64,000 bases of DNA, from positions 4,924,979-4,988,978 of the forward strand of contig NW_006921533.1 of assembly GCF_000340215.1 (NCBI RefSeq), written 5' to 3'. The notes under the pieces are model-generated. The model was not told the origin of the DNA and ran no database searches. It saw only the letters and a list, made by a program, of their open reading frames with translations. The stretch comes from Pseudocercospora fijiensis CIRAD86 (lineage: Eukaryota; Ascomycota; Dothideomycetes; Mycosphaerellales; Mycosphaerellaceae). Positions 34,108 through 45,467 of the stretch are shown here, piece after piece (the stretch's first letter is position 1; every line of letters begins with the position of its first letter). Made by a program: the position numbers and the translations under genes.

Positions 34108-35923
34108 GATGGCAGTCGACTGTGGTGCCCCTTTCGAGTGTTAGCTTTTGCGCCGTCCATGCACTTGCGATGCAGAGAGCGCGTTATATGTCCTCGCCGG
34201 CTATGACAGGTGTAGTCCTGCAGCGTCATGGCGCTACTCAGAATGTCGTTCTCGATCATCGATCACAGCCTTGCATTAGGGTCGCGGCGAGGTCCAGAAT
34301 GCTCCAAGCGTGTTCCTGCAAAGCGTAATGTGGAAGCCACAAGCGCTGATAAAGAAATTCAATGAGGAGATTTGGGTTCAACAGTGTCCTTGCGATCGCT
34401 GCATATGGTGACGAGAGAGCACTGCTGCTAACAAAGGGTGTCTGCGCTCATCACAAAGTGCCCATCGAAGACTCAACCAAACCGGAGTCGCTGAAACATG
34501 ACCCCCTGTTTCACGTGCAGCTCCAGGAAACTTTTGTTGATAAGCGCGTAGACTTGCAGGCTGTCACGACAATGCAGTTCCCAAGAAAGGAGCAGTGCCT
34601 CTTCAGTATTCGCTGGGCCGCTGAGAGGCAACTACGCCAGCGTAGTAGACATGCTCAGAGGTACGCCATGCTCCAAGTGGCAACATCCAGGCACTTAGAA
34701 GAGTTCAGCTTTTCCCAATGAGTACACATGCGGAACGGTGTCTCCAGAACTGCCCATCGGTTAGCTTGTTATCTGTAGCGACTGATAACCAATGGAGTGA
34801 TTGAGGGTGCACCTCAGCTTGGCGTACGGTCCCGGCAGCCCTACCCACTCATACGCTGCAAGGACAAGGACTCTTTCCCAACAGCAAGTCTTCCGGCCAG
34901 GTAAACCCACGATGCCGAGACAAACTTTGTGCGATCGCATACGTGGCCGCCGAAGGCCAGGAGGCCATGCATCTAGAACCAATCAATGGCGGTATTCGGC
35001 GCAGTGGTAAGTATGACGGGTGCCTCCATACTCTGTGCAGCCCGGTGGCAGCTACGCTCTGAAGTCCTGGGTACATAGACTGCCAACTGCTGTTGTTTGG
35101 CCGTCAACGATGCGTGGGTCGGACGAGCAAGCGCTGTCCGGTGCACTCTGCAGGAGCCTCATCCAGGAACTGTACATGCAGGTGCTCATTGATTGAGTTC
35201 ATGGCGCTGAACTACAGCTATTGTCCTTTCGTAGGGCAGTTCTGACGTCCAAGCTTATTCCGGTAAATTCGATGAAGCTGCTGTCGCCCAATCAACTTGC
35301 ACCTTTGCTGAGTCCTGTCATCGCTTATCGCCGTCCAAGTGGTGTGTTACCGGCTTCTGATCGTGCTTCTCTTAGAGAAGGCTGGTCAAGATCCAATGTC
35401 TGCATAGCAGTGCAGCGCCTCGGCCCATATACAGTTGGGATCATCCTAGCTGGCCGTGGTCCAGCGACTGCGAAGGCCTCTACTGCATAGTCACACCGTG
35501 ATTGGCTTTACTCAAAGATCATGGGGTGCTGGTGCAGGAGCGTGGTGGGGGTCGCACCTAAGGATAAATAATGCCATAACTAGACACGTCGACGATAAAG
35601 ATCAGAGAGACGTCGGAAAGAGTTTCGAAGTTGGCCAGGTGACATCCGGGGAGTTGGACCGCATCCGGAGAGTAGGGGGTCACATGCATGCACAGGGCTT
35701 CCGGGCTGTGATCTACAAGGCAAAGTTTGGTAGCTTGCTTCTCATCCAGGCTTCAGTCTCGCCAGCCTGCCTAGATGTACAATATTGAGACCGCGAGGCC
35801 AACATGCTGACGCAAGGGTCTACTCCCGTAACGAATCATGCTGCAATAATAACGAGTACTAATGCTTCACAGCGGAATAACACACCATGACGATGTTAGC
35901 CTGAGCTTATTCCAAACTTACTA
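34108..35923. other. Long intergenic region, no supported gene
   Basis: About 1.8 kb between GH30 and the pogo-like transposon. Frames of 60-120 codons occur on the plus strand (34,362-34,721; 35,221-35,490; 35,456-35,788) but show no motif or domain. Composition is normal and not RIP-like. The GH30 promoter should lie just right of 34,107. Confidence 0.5.
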
Positions 35924-35964
35924 GAAGGCTTCCAGCCTTGGCGCACGGTCAGCCTTGGCGCACG
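35924..35964 (+). repeat. Left terminal inverted repeat of the pogo-like element
   Basis: 41 bp identical to the reverse complement of 38,028-38,068. It contains two direct copies, one complete and one of 15/17 bp, of CAGCCTTGGCGCACGGT, probably the transposase binding site. Confidence 0.95.
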
Positions 35965-38027
35965 GTATTTAGCCACTTCCGTAGACTATCTTTATATGTG
36001 AATAACTCTACAACTATAGACCCGATTAACAAGGCGATTAATAATCTGAATAGCCAGGACACTCCTAATATCGCTGCTACTACTAGGACCTATAGAGTGA
36101 ACCGTTATACGCTTTCTAAGCGCTAGAGAGGTGTCTAAGGTAGTAAACAGGCCTAATACGAAGATAAGCGATTATTAAGTGATCCACAAGAGACTAAGTT
36201 AGTCTAATATATTAATAAGTTAACTAACTTAGGCCTACTACCGACTGCCTAAATAATATAGAATTTCGCTAAGTAGGTCTATAGCTAGGAGCCTAATAAG
36301 AACTAGCCTACTAAGTTTACTAAAAGGCACTTAGACATATTGTCTTCTAAGTACCTTAGCAACCTAGATAAGGCTCGGAAGAAGGCTAATTTATAGTCCT
36401 CGTATACTAACTACTTTACTAAGCTAGAAGCAAAGATAAAGAAGTATAATATTAAGCCTAAGAATATATATAATATAGATAAGAAGGGCTTTATAATAGG
36501 TGTACTTAGCAAAGCTAGAAGGATCTTTATAAAGCAGGCCTTATTAAGTAGCTAGCTAAAGGGGTATATATAGGATAGCAACCGTAAATAGATAATAGTT
36601 ATTGCCTATATTAGTGCTAATAGTAAAGCACTGCTACCTGCCTTAATCTATAAGGCTTAACCTAGCTAGTTTTAGGATACCTAGGTAGAAGATATAGACC
36701 TATAACAGCATATAGCCTTCTTTACCGAGTTACCTTCTAGCTAGACAAACGATAAGCTTAGCTTCGTATAGCTCACTTAAGTATTCGATCGCTTTACAAA
36801 GCAGAAGGCTCGTAATAGTCGCTCTTAGCGGCTATTAATGCTAGATAGCTACGGCTCTTATTTAAATATAAAGTTCCTTAACTAGGTACTATAAAGACAG
36901 ATACTAATAGGCGTATATCCGCCTTATTTAACCTATAGATTATAGCCTCTAGATATCTCGTTGTTTGCGCCTCTTATAAGCTATTATTTAACAGCCTTAA
37001 ACTAGTTTATACACAGATCTATAGGTATATAGGGTGTAACAAAGCGGGTGTTCTTTAACCTATTCTAGCAGGCTTAGACTAAGGCTATAGTAAAGAAGAA
37101 TATATCTAGTAGCTTCTAGAAGATAGGCATCTATCCGTTCAATCTAGAGGTAGTGCTATCTAAGCTAAAGAAGCTAAAGAATAAGACAGAAGCGACATCT
37201 AGTAAGCAGGCTAGTAAGCCTTCCTTAAAGGCTTTAACTAAGTCGAGTATTAAGCGAGCTAACTAGAAGAAGATTGAGGCTATTGTTAAGACTATAGTAG
37301 ACGCGAAGAACTCGAAGAAAGTGCTAAATCTAAGGGACTAGGTTAGCAGCTTACAGGCTTAGAATATATAGCTCTTAAGTTAAGTTAGTAGACTTATAGC
37401 TGCTCTTAGTAATAAGCAGAAGCGTAGAAAGCGAGGCAAGAAGTTGTTTAAAGAGATAAGGGCTAAAGACGGCTCTACTACTATATTTCACTTACCTAAT
37501 AAGATTTAGTAAGCAAGAGATATACTTATTAGAAAGGAGTAAGAGAAACAAGTAGAGGCTACTTAGAAGGAGGCTTAGAGGGTCTAGCAGCAACTAAATA
37601 AGCAATATGCTATATAGGCTAAGGCACTAAAGGTATAGTAGAGACAGGTTGCTACTAAGGAAAGGAAGGAGAAACTAGCTTAGAAAGTAGCTAAGAAGGA
37701 GGTAAGGAAACAGTTAGTTGTAGCTGCTAGACAGCTGAATAACAATCTTTAGGATAGTGTTAAGAAGGTAAGGAACCCTCTAAGGCGTATTGTATTTGAA
37801 CAGCCACAGGAAGAAGATGTTGTATGCACTCTAAGGAAGAAAGCCGGAAATCGGGCTTCAGAGGTGAAGCGAGCTATACTAATTGTAATACTACCTATAA
37901 GGGTCTAGAAGTTGTCCCAATCAAACCGGCGTAGTCGAAATGTATATAGAGGAAAGCATTAATGGTATAGCCGTTATATTGATAGAATGCGACCGTAGAG
38001 AAGGTGTATAAGTTGAATTATAGAAAG

Positions 38028-38068
38028 CGTGCGCCAAGGCTGACCGTGCGCCAAGGCTGGAAGCCTTC
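38028..38068 (-). repeat. Right terminal inverted repeat of the pogo-like element
   Basis: Reverse complement of the left repeat over 41 bp. Similarity stops sharply inside it. Confidence 0.95.
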
Positions 38069-38070
38069 TA

Positions 38071-39273
38071 TCGTTTCCGGAACTTCGCTAAGTGGCTGCA
38101 TTTCTTCGTCAGCAATAGAGCCGGGATGTAGGCAGTAACTTCCGCATGCACCACATCCTTCATAAAGATGCTTTGGTCGACCATGAGACTGTGCCAGCGG
38201 AGCTGTTACCGCGTCCGGGTCTACATGGCTCGAGTCGCGCTGCCTGTACGCACAGTGATATCGAAGTGCGTATTCTAGAGCCACTGGAACTTCATCGATT
38301 TGCGCTGACTGCGGTCGAGGCAGAATGACACCGGCAGCGTGTCAGATGAACATTCCGGTGTCGGGAGTCGAATGTAACTCTGTGAAGTTCCGATGCGTAG
38401 CTCCGCAGCACACGTCTGGGAGCTGCGGCATGAATGGGTGTCTCGTTCTTGAAGTCATGCGGACACTCCGTATGTTTCGTGCGAATCAAAAGTTCCATGA
38501 CAACGCAGCATCAACATCGAAGATCGGAAGCTGTAAGAGTCTGCCCTGCCCTGGGTGATTAATGTAGACTTGCAACAGCACCATTTTTTACTGAGAGCTG
38601 TCGGATCTGTCTCATATTGACCTGACGTCTGGGTATTGTTGCTCAGATCCCTGGAAGAGGCGGCAAACGGCCTTTCTTCAAGTCTGCCCGGATTCATTGA
38701 TCTTGTGATGCGGGTACATTGGAGGTTGCTGCGTGGACAAGCATTTGGAGTTATCGCTCGGTGAACACCTCACGCATGCTTTAACCATGAGTGCAGCATA
38801 CCGAGGTAACTATATTCCACACAGGATCGATGGTTCCCTTACTCGGGGTTTTGAGTCCAGGCCAATGCGGAACGCGTCGCAGCATCCAGTCCGTGCCAGG
38901 CACAGCACTTGGAGGATAGCTCGCGTAAAATCCAGGACATAGACCAATCTTCCATTTTCTAATCATGTGAGAAAATGATCTCGGGTCGGAGCGGAAGGAG
39001 GTGTTTGCACGAGAGGTTGGCGTGTGTGTTGTGCGGTGCGGTTGCCGCCAAGAATATATAGAATATTTCGGGAGCGGAAGTCGGCAGCAAGCGAGATCTG
39101 ATCGGCAGTGAGCCCCACGTGAAACTGACGAACCTTGATCAGCGACGGGTACATCGAAGGAAGGAGCACCCAAGCAAGCATCCAGCCCCAGCTCTCCGCG
39201 ACATACACGTTGGCCGCATCGCAGGCGACATGGAGCACGAGACCGAGCGTGGACGAGTGAAACTGCTACTGTA
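38071..39273. other. Intergenic upstream of VAC1
   Basis: About 1.2 kb of normal composition. The open frames overlap on both strands and show no recognisable motif. The VAC1 promoter is expected in the right part. Confidence 0.45.
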
Positions 39274-41452
39274 ATGGCGAATCGGAGAACGCTGGGAGGC
39301 GGTCGGGTATTGGGCAGCGGCAAGAGCATCGGACCTCCACGGCCAGCGCCATCGCCATCGCCATCGCCAGCACAGGAACCGGCAGTGCGCAATACAGGCT
39401 TGTTGTCGCCCTCCGAGAGCTCGGTGTCCCTCAGCTCACACACCTCGAGCACGCCGATATCGACCGACCATGAAGACCTCGCATCCCGCATCGCCCTGGA
39501 CGGCGACGGGGTGGCTCAAGCGGCCGCAGCGGCCACGAGTCGTATGGTCTGCCCGATATGCAACGAAGAGATGGTATGAAGTGGACACATAAGCTGCAAT
39601 CGGATGAAGTCTGGCTGACATGCGCCAGATGACTCTACTCCAGCTGAACAGGTAGGTACGCAGGTCTGGGACAGCCCGGTGTGTAAGGTGCGAGCCCGGT
39701 TTGACAGGACATAGACATATCGATGACAACCACGCCAATCTAGAGGAGATCGAACAAGATGAGGCCAAGACGTGGTTCAAGCAGCAGATGACCAAGGCCA
39801 AGAAGTTCCAGCCGCTTGCCTTGATCAACCAAAAGCTGCGGGGGTTGGAGGCCTTCGAGTCTAACAATGATGTTCCTCCCATACTGAGCCAGGCTGCTCG
39901 TATCGTCACGGAAGGGCGAGAGCCTTCCCCTGCGCCGGCACCGAAGGCACCACTAGCAGAAGCGCCCCATCCAGATGAGGTTGTGACCAGAGCACATTGG
40001 CAGCGACCCCACGGCGGCGAAGCGTGCTCGGATCCCATGTGCGGGAAGCGACTGGGCCCTGCAAACGGCCAGATCAACTGTAGACACTGTGGGAAGCTCT
40101 TTTGTGAAGATCACACCATGTATCAGATGAAGCTTTCGCGGGCTGCCCAGCATGAGCCTGTTCGCGGTCTGTGGTGTCGTGTATGCGAGACTTGCTATAA
40201 AAGCAGACCCGGCTACAACGACCACACTGGCTTTGAGAGGAACCACACAGACTTCTTCAAGACTGCAAGACGGAAACATGTCGATAAGCACTATCTCGAG
40301 CAGAGCAGGTTGGAGACCAGACTCACGAGATTAACGCAACTTCTCGCCGATCCGCCGCCACCCGACCAAAATCAAAGCACGACCAACCTGCTGTGGTCTT
40401 CGATCGCTGGCAACAAGAATCATCTCCGCGCGTTGGAACAGTCTGTCGTGCCTTGGGAAGACGATGCTTCTATCCACGAATGCCCGTTCTGTCAGCAGCC
40501 CTTCTCACAGTACAGCCTCCGCAGACATCACTGCCGAATCTGCGGGCGTGTCGTTTGCGGCGATCCTGCAACAGCATGCTCATCGGAGATTGGGTTCGAT
40601 GTTGAGACGAGTAAGTTTCGACAACGCATCGTCTGTCGTCACTAATGAAGCGCAGATGCTAATTCGATATCAGAAAAGCCAGGGGTCGGCAAGATCGCAG
40701 TTGACGTACGCATGTGCAAAGATTGCCAAAGGACCATCTTCAGCAAGGCCGACTTCGAACGAGAGCTCAATGCGTGGCCGCCTGATCAGCGTGCCTTCAA
40801 CAATCTCATTCAGTTCGAACATGGTATTAGGCTACTTCTTCCAAAGTTTCAGCGATTGCTTGGTCCACTTCAGGATCCGGAAAATCCGCCGACACCAGCG
40901 CAGTTGGCAGAGGCATCGAAAGTACGGAGACGACTCATGGATGCTTTCACGCAGTACGATGTGGCCGCGCGACGAATACGCGACCTCCCTACCGAAAGTC
41001 CCACCCAAGAGCGGTTACAGAAGGCAATCTACTCTCAAGCCACGAACTTCTTGCATATTCACATGTTGCCATTGAAGTCTCTGCCCAAGATAATGAGACA
41101 TGCAACACCAAACGGAATGCGAGGTCCAGGCCAAACAGCTTTGTCGGCCATTAATTACAACCGCATTGCGAACGGTGGTGGATCCAGGCCGAGTTCCAGT
41201 CGCGCCAGCAGCGAAAGCTCGGTCGCTGTCACCGCCTTAGAAGCTGAGGAGAAGCAGCTCAAAGAGCGCTTGATAGTGCTCGAGGAGCAGAGATTCTTTG
41301 TCTCCGAGATGATAGCAGATGCCAACAAAGGCCGAAAATTCGACGAAGTATCAGCGCTTAGTCAAAATGTGGAAGAGATCACCAAAGAAGTCGACCAGAT
41401 CCAAGCCCAGCTAGCTGGTATGGACTTCGCAAGCGCATATGTCATCAAGTGA
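39274..41452 (+). CDS. VAC1: FYVE-type endosomal tethering protein Vac1/Pep7 (rabenosyn-5-like)
   Basis: Links Rab5-type GTPase and PI3P on endosomes to the SNARE machinery for Golgi-to-vacuole traffic (known for Vac1/Pep7). Four exons: 39,274-39,573, 39,629-39,651 (only 23 bp), 39,715-40,610 and 40,674-41,452, giving 665 residues. The microexon completes an N-terminal C2H2 finger, CPICNEEM|MTLLQLNR|HIDD. A low-complexity Pro-Ser region (residues about 25-50) is encoded by an ATCGCC repeat. The first FYVE-like zinc domain has CSDPMCGKRL...CRHCGKLFCEDH. The second has CPFCQQPFSQYSLRRHHCRI, the basic RRHHCR motif that binds PI3P, and continues across the last intron to MCKDCQRTIF. The C-terminal third is helical with a coiled coil (EEKQLKERLIVLEEQRFFVS), the Rab-binding part in homologues. 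All exon junctions keep frame. Confidence 0.94.
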
Positions 41453-42069
41453 GACCAGCTGATTCGAGGACTTGTAAAATAACATATCAAGGGAAGGAGC
41501 TGAATAACATCTACCAGGCCGTGGATCTGGATTGAAGCTGCGAGGATGTCCCCAGCGATCAGTTGGATCAATTGTGCTTGAGACCAGACCGACGATGCCG
41601 TGATCGCGTGCGACTTGAAGCTCTTCAGCCAGACAGGACTGGACCGGGAAAGAAGGAGGCCATGATACTTCAGACAAGGCTCTTGCTGCTGAGGAGGACC
41701 GGGAGCACGACTCTGCCTCAATCCACCAATGTAACCCGGGCAGAGGCACGGTCGCGGTATGACTTGCGCGCCGGCATGATATATCCCCGATCGCCAGAAC
41801 ATAGAGGATAGATAGTCACGAAGGAACAAGCATTAGACGATTCAAGCCAGCGATAGGCACTTTGCAGACGATGATGACGACACACATGTGTAGATCGGAA
41901 TTGCCCCGATATGAAAGAGAATGAGCAGAGATGAAATGTTGGGTGGAAAGAAGATCCGTTTTGTGATGACGATTTACCATACCTTGAGGAAATTATGGAA
42001 AGACCAGCCACGCGAAGAGGCTACCAAAGCTTACCTTCAAGGACAACCCAGCCGGCCTAGCTCTCAGGA
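41453..42069. other. Convergent intergenic region
   Basis: About 617 bp between the stop codons of VAC1 (plus) and the hypothetical gene (minus). It holds both 3' regions. No gene is seen. Confidence 0.45.
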
Positions 42070-42951
42070 TCACTCTGCAATATCTAAAAGGCGGTACGCC
42101 TTATGGGCTTTGCATGCCTGCTTTGAGTTCTCGACCTTGGGAGATGGAGGAGAGCACGGCGCCGGAACACGGGAAAACGAAGAGAAGCTCTCGGTGCTAG
42201 GATTGGACCGTGTCAAGGATGAACAATCGGAGCGCTGGTCCTCATCGTCCAGGTCGACGAGCCATCCGGCCCAGACTGAGCAGCCGTTCGCGTACCTACC
42301 TCGCTTGGAATAGAAATTCACCAAGTCCTTCAAAGCGTCGACGGCGCGCTCTTCGAGCAGCTGGATCCGCATTTCCAGGTCGTCTGGGAAACAGTCCTGC
42401 ATGTCGGCGTTCTCTGCCTTCATGAGGGCGATGAGCGCGGCTATGCGGTCGTGCTGACGCTCGGTGGGCGTGACGTTCGGGTCGTTGACTGTGTTGAAGT
42501 TAGCTGACATGAGGAGATGGGGACGGGTTCCGGAGGTTGTGACGTCGAAGGGATGGCTGATTGCTGGATCGCACTGTTGGGGTGGAGATGACTTGCCCAG
42601 AAGCTTTCGAAGTTTCCGCATTGGCGCGGGAAGTGGCTTGCTGGAGGCCATGTCGGTTGGTGAACAGGCTGGCTGGTCTGCATGTGACTTACCTGCTTGG
42701 TCTTTGGATTTCCCGAACATGCCGAGAAGATTTCGGGACGTCGAAGTGTTGGCCGGCAACATGAAGGGGCGTTCTGAAGAGGCACGAGCGTTGTCCGGCA
42801 ACGTGGTGTGTAGAGGGGTGAGTGTTGCGCTGATGCCAGATAATCGTGGTCGAGGAAGCAAGCCGGTTGCTTTCGACGAAGATTTTGCTGATGCGGATAG
42901 CCAGGCATATGCTGCACTGCCGTCTGGGAAGACGGTGCATCGAGCCTGCAA
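42070..42951 (-). CDS. Hypothetical protein, 293 residues
   Basis: I do not recognise a family. The first 110 residues are rich in Ser, Pro and Thr with short basic patches (GMFGKSKDQ, MRKLRKLLGK). Residues about 165-230 look folded and helical (TERQHDRIAALIALMKAENA, then a segment with LEMRIQLLEERAVDAL and LVNFYSKRGRYANG). The C-terminus is Ser-rich. A strong donor GTAAGT lies at about 42,685-42,690 with an AG near 42,637, but using it would shift the frame, so I keep the continuous frame. Alternatively translation starts at the Met of MASSKPLPAP near 42,651, with the upstream part untranslated. It is convergent with VAC1 and divergent from the next gene. Confidence 0.55.
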   Translation of the reverse strand: MQARCTVFPDGSAAYAWLSASAKSSSKATGLLPRPRLSGISATLTPLHTTLPDNARASSERPFMLPANTSTSRNLLGMFGKSKDQAGKSHADQPACSPTDMASSKPLPAPMRKLRKLLGKSSPPQQCDPAISHPFDVTTSGTRPHLLMSANFNTVNDPNVTPTERQHDRIAALIALMKAENADMQDCFPDDLEMRIQLLEERAVDALKDLVNFYSKRGRYANGCSVWAGWLVDLDDEDQRSDCSSLTRSNPSTESFSSFSRVPAPCSPPSPKVENSKQACKAHKAYRLLDIAE

Positions 42952-43461
42952 TATATATTATGCTCGTCAAGCCCGGGGCCACAAAGGCGCTTCACGAACA
43001 ATGGTTCGGTTCGGTTGGAGGCCCATGATTCTGCTCAAAGCATGTCGTCGGCGTTTGTTCGATACAATAGGATTCTCATCCAGGACAAAGAAGACGAAAG
43101 GGCCTCACACGACTCAAAGAAAGCGCTTGGCCCTTTTTGGTCAGCAAACACCAAGCTTCACTCATCCACATGAACTTCCCTATTGTTGACGCACTTTCTG
43201 CCCGCTCTTCATGTGATGGTCGACATGCCTTTTCGAAGGCCTTGCGGCTGCTTCACCCGACTGCTTCACTCGTCTCGATGGTTTATAACATTCTTTCTAT
43301 ATGGCTTCTTGTTCTTCTTCCTATATCCAACTTTTCAGCAGCTACGACAATCACGACGACCTACGACATTGGCACCAGCTCTATCGCCTCCCACATCGCT
43401 TACAAGTTTGCCGAATACGACTTAAGTACTACACACTATCTTTCACAAGTTTCTCTACACC
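42952..43461. promoter_or_regulatory. Divergent intergenic region
   Basis: About 510 bp shared by two divergent genes. The right half has C/T-rich stretches (43,290-43,330). Short frames here show no motifs. Confidence 0.4.
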
Positions 43462-45108
43462 ATGGACAGCAATTCCGAGGATTCCTACGCCATATCCATC
43501 TCGACTGACTACAACACGTTCGACGTCGACGGCCTCTGGCGCAATGACCAATTTGAGTCGCCAGATGATCCCACTGCTTTCAACGAGCTACTGCGCATCG
43601 CAGATGACCCAGCGCTAGATCATTCTGCCTTTACATCCGACGCCGAACAATTTGAGCAGTTCGAGCAGTCCGGCGGGTTGGCTGACGAACAATGGTATGC
43701 ATTGCAGGCAACTCCACAAGTTTACCCTCAGCGCCACCATGATATACCCCTCGACACCATTGACTCCATTCACCACTCGTCAGCGTTGCACGCCTCTCGC
43801 CATGACTCTGTTGCGACGACTGCACAGGGTGAGGAGGAGAAGCGAGCAACAACTCCTACAGACGCTCATCCAACATCACAGACACTTTCTGGCGCTCAGA
43901 AAGTGCAGGGCGATGACTTGCTCTACCACATAGATCAGCACAAGGCCATCTACGGACGTCACTTGGGTGAGCCTGATGATCAGCACATTTCTGAGACCGA
44001 CTGGCAGCATTATGAGAATGGGATCAAGGAGATCTTTGGACGCCAGTATTCTCAAGAATTTCAGCCACCGGGAGCCACGCCTAGACTACAACATACAACT
44101 TCTCATCAGCTAGATTATAGCGGTCCCAGCCCTTCGTCCAAGTATGGACATGAACAGATCACTGGAGCTAGTATGCCGCAAGCACCAACTCACGACGATT
44201 ACCGTGGGTCCTGGGACACCAGAAGGGATATCTTTGTTCGAACTGGCATCCTCGGCTCCCAGAATGGTAATAACAACTACGCATACCCGCCAATCGACAA
44301 CGGTCGGCGTCCAGGCCATTATGATGATGTTCATCCTGGAGAAGAATGTCACTCAGGTCAAGGCTTGAACGGACTCCAAGAAGACGGTTATGAAGATGCC
44401 GTCAACAGCTCTCAAGGCGATTACACATATCGGCCCTCGAGCACGCTCCAGCGTGATGGCTACGAACAGCCGTTCCAGCCCAACAGTGACCACCACGCAT
44501 ATTTGGGACCACCTCACAGTGAACATTTCACTGCCACTCACCCAGATCAGTATATTCCAATGCCGATGGATGCTGGACTCCATCCTGATAGACCTACTCA
44601 GATAGTCTCGTCAGATTCGCAGTATCAACCGCAGACAGTCACCCCTAGAAGATTGTTGAGTGAGGAGGAGAAGGTTCACTTGGCAAATGTGGTACGGAGC
44701 AAACAGGTGGCATACGGCGACCAGGTCAATGCCATGATCTTGAAGCATGAGATCGATTACTACCCACCGATACCACTCACACCATATCCAAAGCAGCAGG
44801 ACAAGTCAAGCATCGATCATGGTTTGTCTGATCAGTACGAACACCTCAGCACCGAGGAAATTCTTGCGGGAGCAGTCCATCCTGATCAGATGTTTGGTGG
44901 CCTAATCCTTCGACTGTCCAAGACCTACAACAACAAGGACCTTGGTGATAGAATCGACGCGCTCCTTGGCAAGAAGATGGACCGAAGCACATACACCATT
45001 CGCATCTCAAACGCCGTCAGAGCCGCTGCGCTGAGAGAGGGCATCACCACGGAGCAATTCAGGGCTCGGCTGAATCAAGAGCGGCCCCCTCAGGCTTCGA
45101 AGAACTAA
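43462..45108 (+). CDS. Unknown protein, first of a tandem related pair
   Basis: Single exon, 548 residues; no family recognised. The N-terminal 400 residues are low-complexity: rich in Asp, His, Gln, Tyr and Pro, acidic and probably disordered. A folded region of about 140 residues lies at the C-terminus. It starts near LLSEEEKVHLANVVRSKQVA and contains HLSTEEILAGAVHPDQMFGG, DQMFGGLILRLSKTYNNKDL and IRISNAVRAAALREGITTEQ. The same pattern, EGIL/EEIL-(S/A)G..., D-x-(M/F)FG-x-(I/V)L..., then a helix rich in Ala and Arg/Lys, occurs in the next gene 360 bp downstream. The disordered N-terminus with a small C-terminal domain suggests a nuclear or scaffold role, but this is a guess. Confidence 0.75.
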   Translation: MDSNSEDSYAISISTDYNTFDVDGLWRNDQFESPDDPTAFNELLRIADDPALDHSAFTSDAEQFEQFEQSGGLADEQWYALQATPQVYPQRHHDIPLDTIDSIHHSSALHASRHDSVATTAQGEEEKRATTPTDAHPTSQTLSGAQKVQGDDLLYHIDQHKAIYGRHLGEPDDQHISETDWQHYENGIKEIFGRQYSQEFQPPGATPRLQHTTSHQLDYSGPSPSSKYGHEQITGASMPQAPTHDDYRGSWDTRRDIFVRTGILGSQNGNNNYAYPPIDNGRRPGHYDDVHPGEECHSGQGLNGLQEDGYEDAVNSSQGDYTYRPSSTLQRDGYEQPFQPNSDHHAYLGPPHSEHFTATHPDQYIPMPMDAGLHPDRPTQIVSSDSQYQPQTVTPRRLLSEEEKVHLANVVRSKQVAYGDQVNAMILKHEIDYYPPIPLTPYPKQQDKSSIDHGLSDQYEHLSTEEILAGAVHPDQMFGGLILRLSKTYNNKDLGDRIDALLGKKMDRSTYTIRISNAVRAAALREGITTEQFRARLNQERPPQASKN

Positions 45109-45467
45109 AAAGTAGTAGCATATCTTCTAGCATTTCTTGCGTCGACGGTCAATCCGATGTGCGGGATTGGAAACATGGGCATTTTAACGGCAGGGCAAAT
45201 CATCAGGGCAACATGATCAACATCATCCCGATAGCAATTCCAATGTCCTGCTGATCTCTCTTGACGCTCTTCTCTCCAACGTGAATCTTCTCCGTTTACC
45301 TTTGTCCGTGCAGGTAAAAGCCATGCATGTCTTTAGAAGAATCGCGAAAGTGAAGCAAAGCGCTTTGACTTGTAAAACTCCCAGCCTTGCTTGCCATTTA
45401 ATGCGCCTTCCCCTTCAATCCTGTACCCTCTCACGTAATTGCAGGACTCGATCGGCGCCTTCAACAC
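45109..45467. other. Spacer between the tandem genes
   Basis: About 360 bp holding the 3' end of the first gene and the promoter of the second. The sequence near 45,440 contains CAG sites that could act as splice acceptors for an upstream leader intron, but I see no clear donor. Confidence 0.35.

Larger units (their letters stand above)
35924..38068 (+). mobile_element. pogo/Fot1-like DNA transposon, RIP-inactivated, with exact ends
   Basis: A 2,145-bp element with 41-bp perfect terminal inverted repeats (35,924-35,964 and 38,028-38,068) inside a TA target duplication (35,922-35,923; 38,069-38,070). Each repeat starts GAAGGCTTC and then holds a 17-bp unit CAGCCTTGGCGCACGGT followed by 15 bp of a second copy. 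The plus strand encodes a pogo-type transposase interrupted by TAG/TAA stops. Visible are an N-terminal psq-like stretch (YRVNRYTLSKR), a Tc5-type DNA-binding region, the first catalytic Asp in YNIDKKGFIIGVLSKARRIF, the second in LLMLDSYGSYL, PLDISLFAPL, and a Lys-rich coiled-coil tail to about 37,860. The termini escaped RIP although the interior is saturated. It is dead as an autonomous element but might still be mobilised in trans. Confidence 0.93.

Noticed and set aside
38781..39491. 236-codon minus-strand frame upstream of VAC1
   Set aside because: It overlaps the first VAC1 exon antisense, has no domain, and is composed of low-complexity Gly/Asp from the ATCGCC repeat.
42637..42690. Intron within the 293-residue hypothetical gene
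   Set aside because: The GTAAGT donor is good, but splicing to the nearest AG shifts the frame out of the coherent downstream protein. It could still mark a 5' UTR intron.
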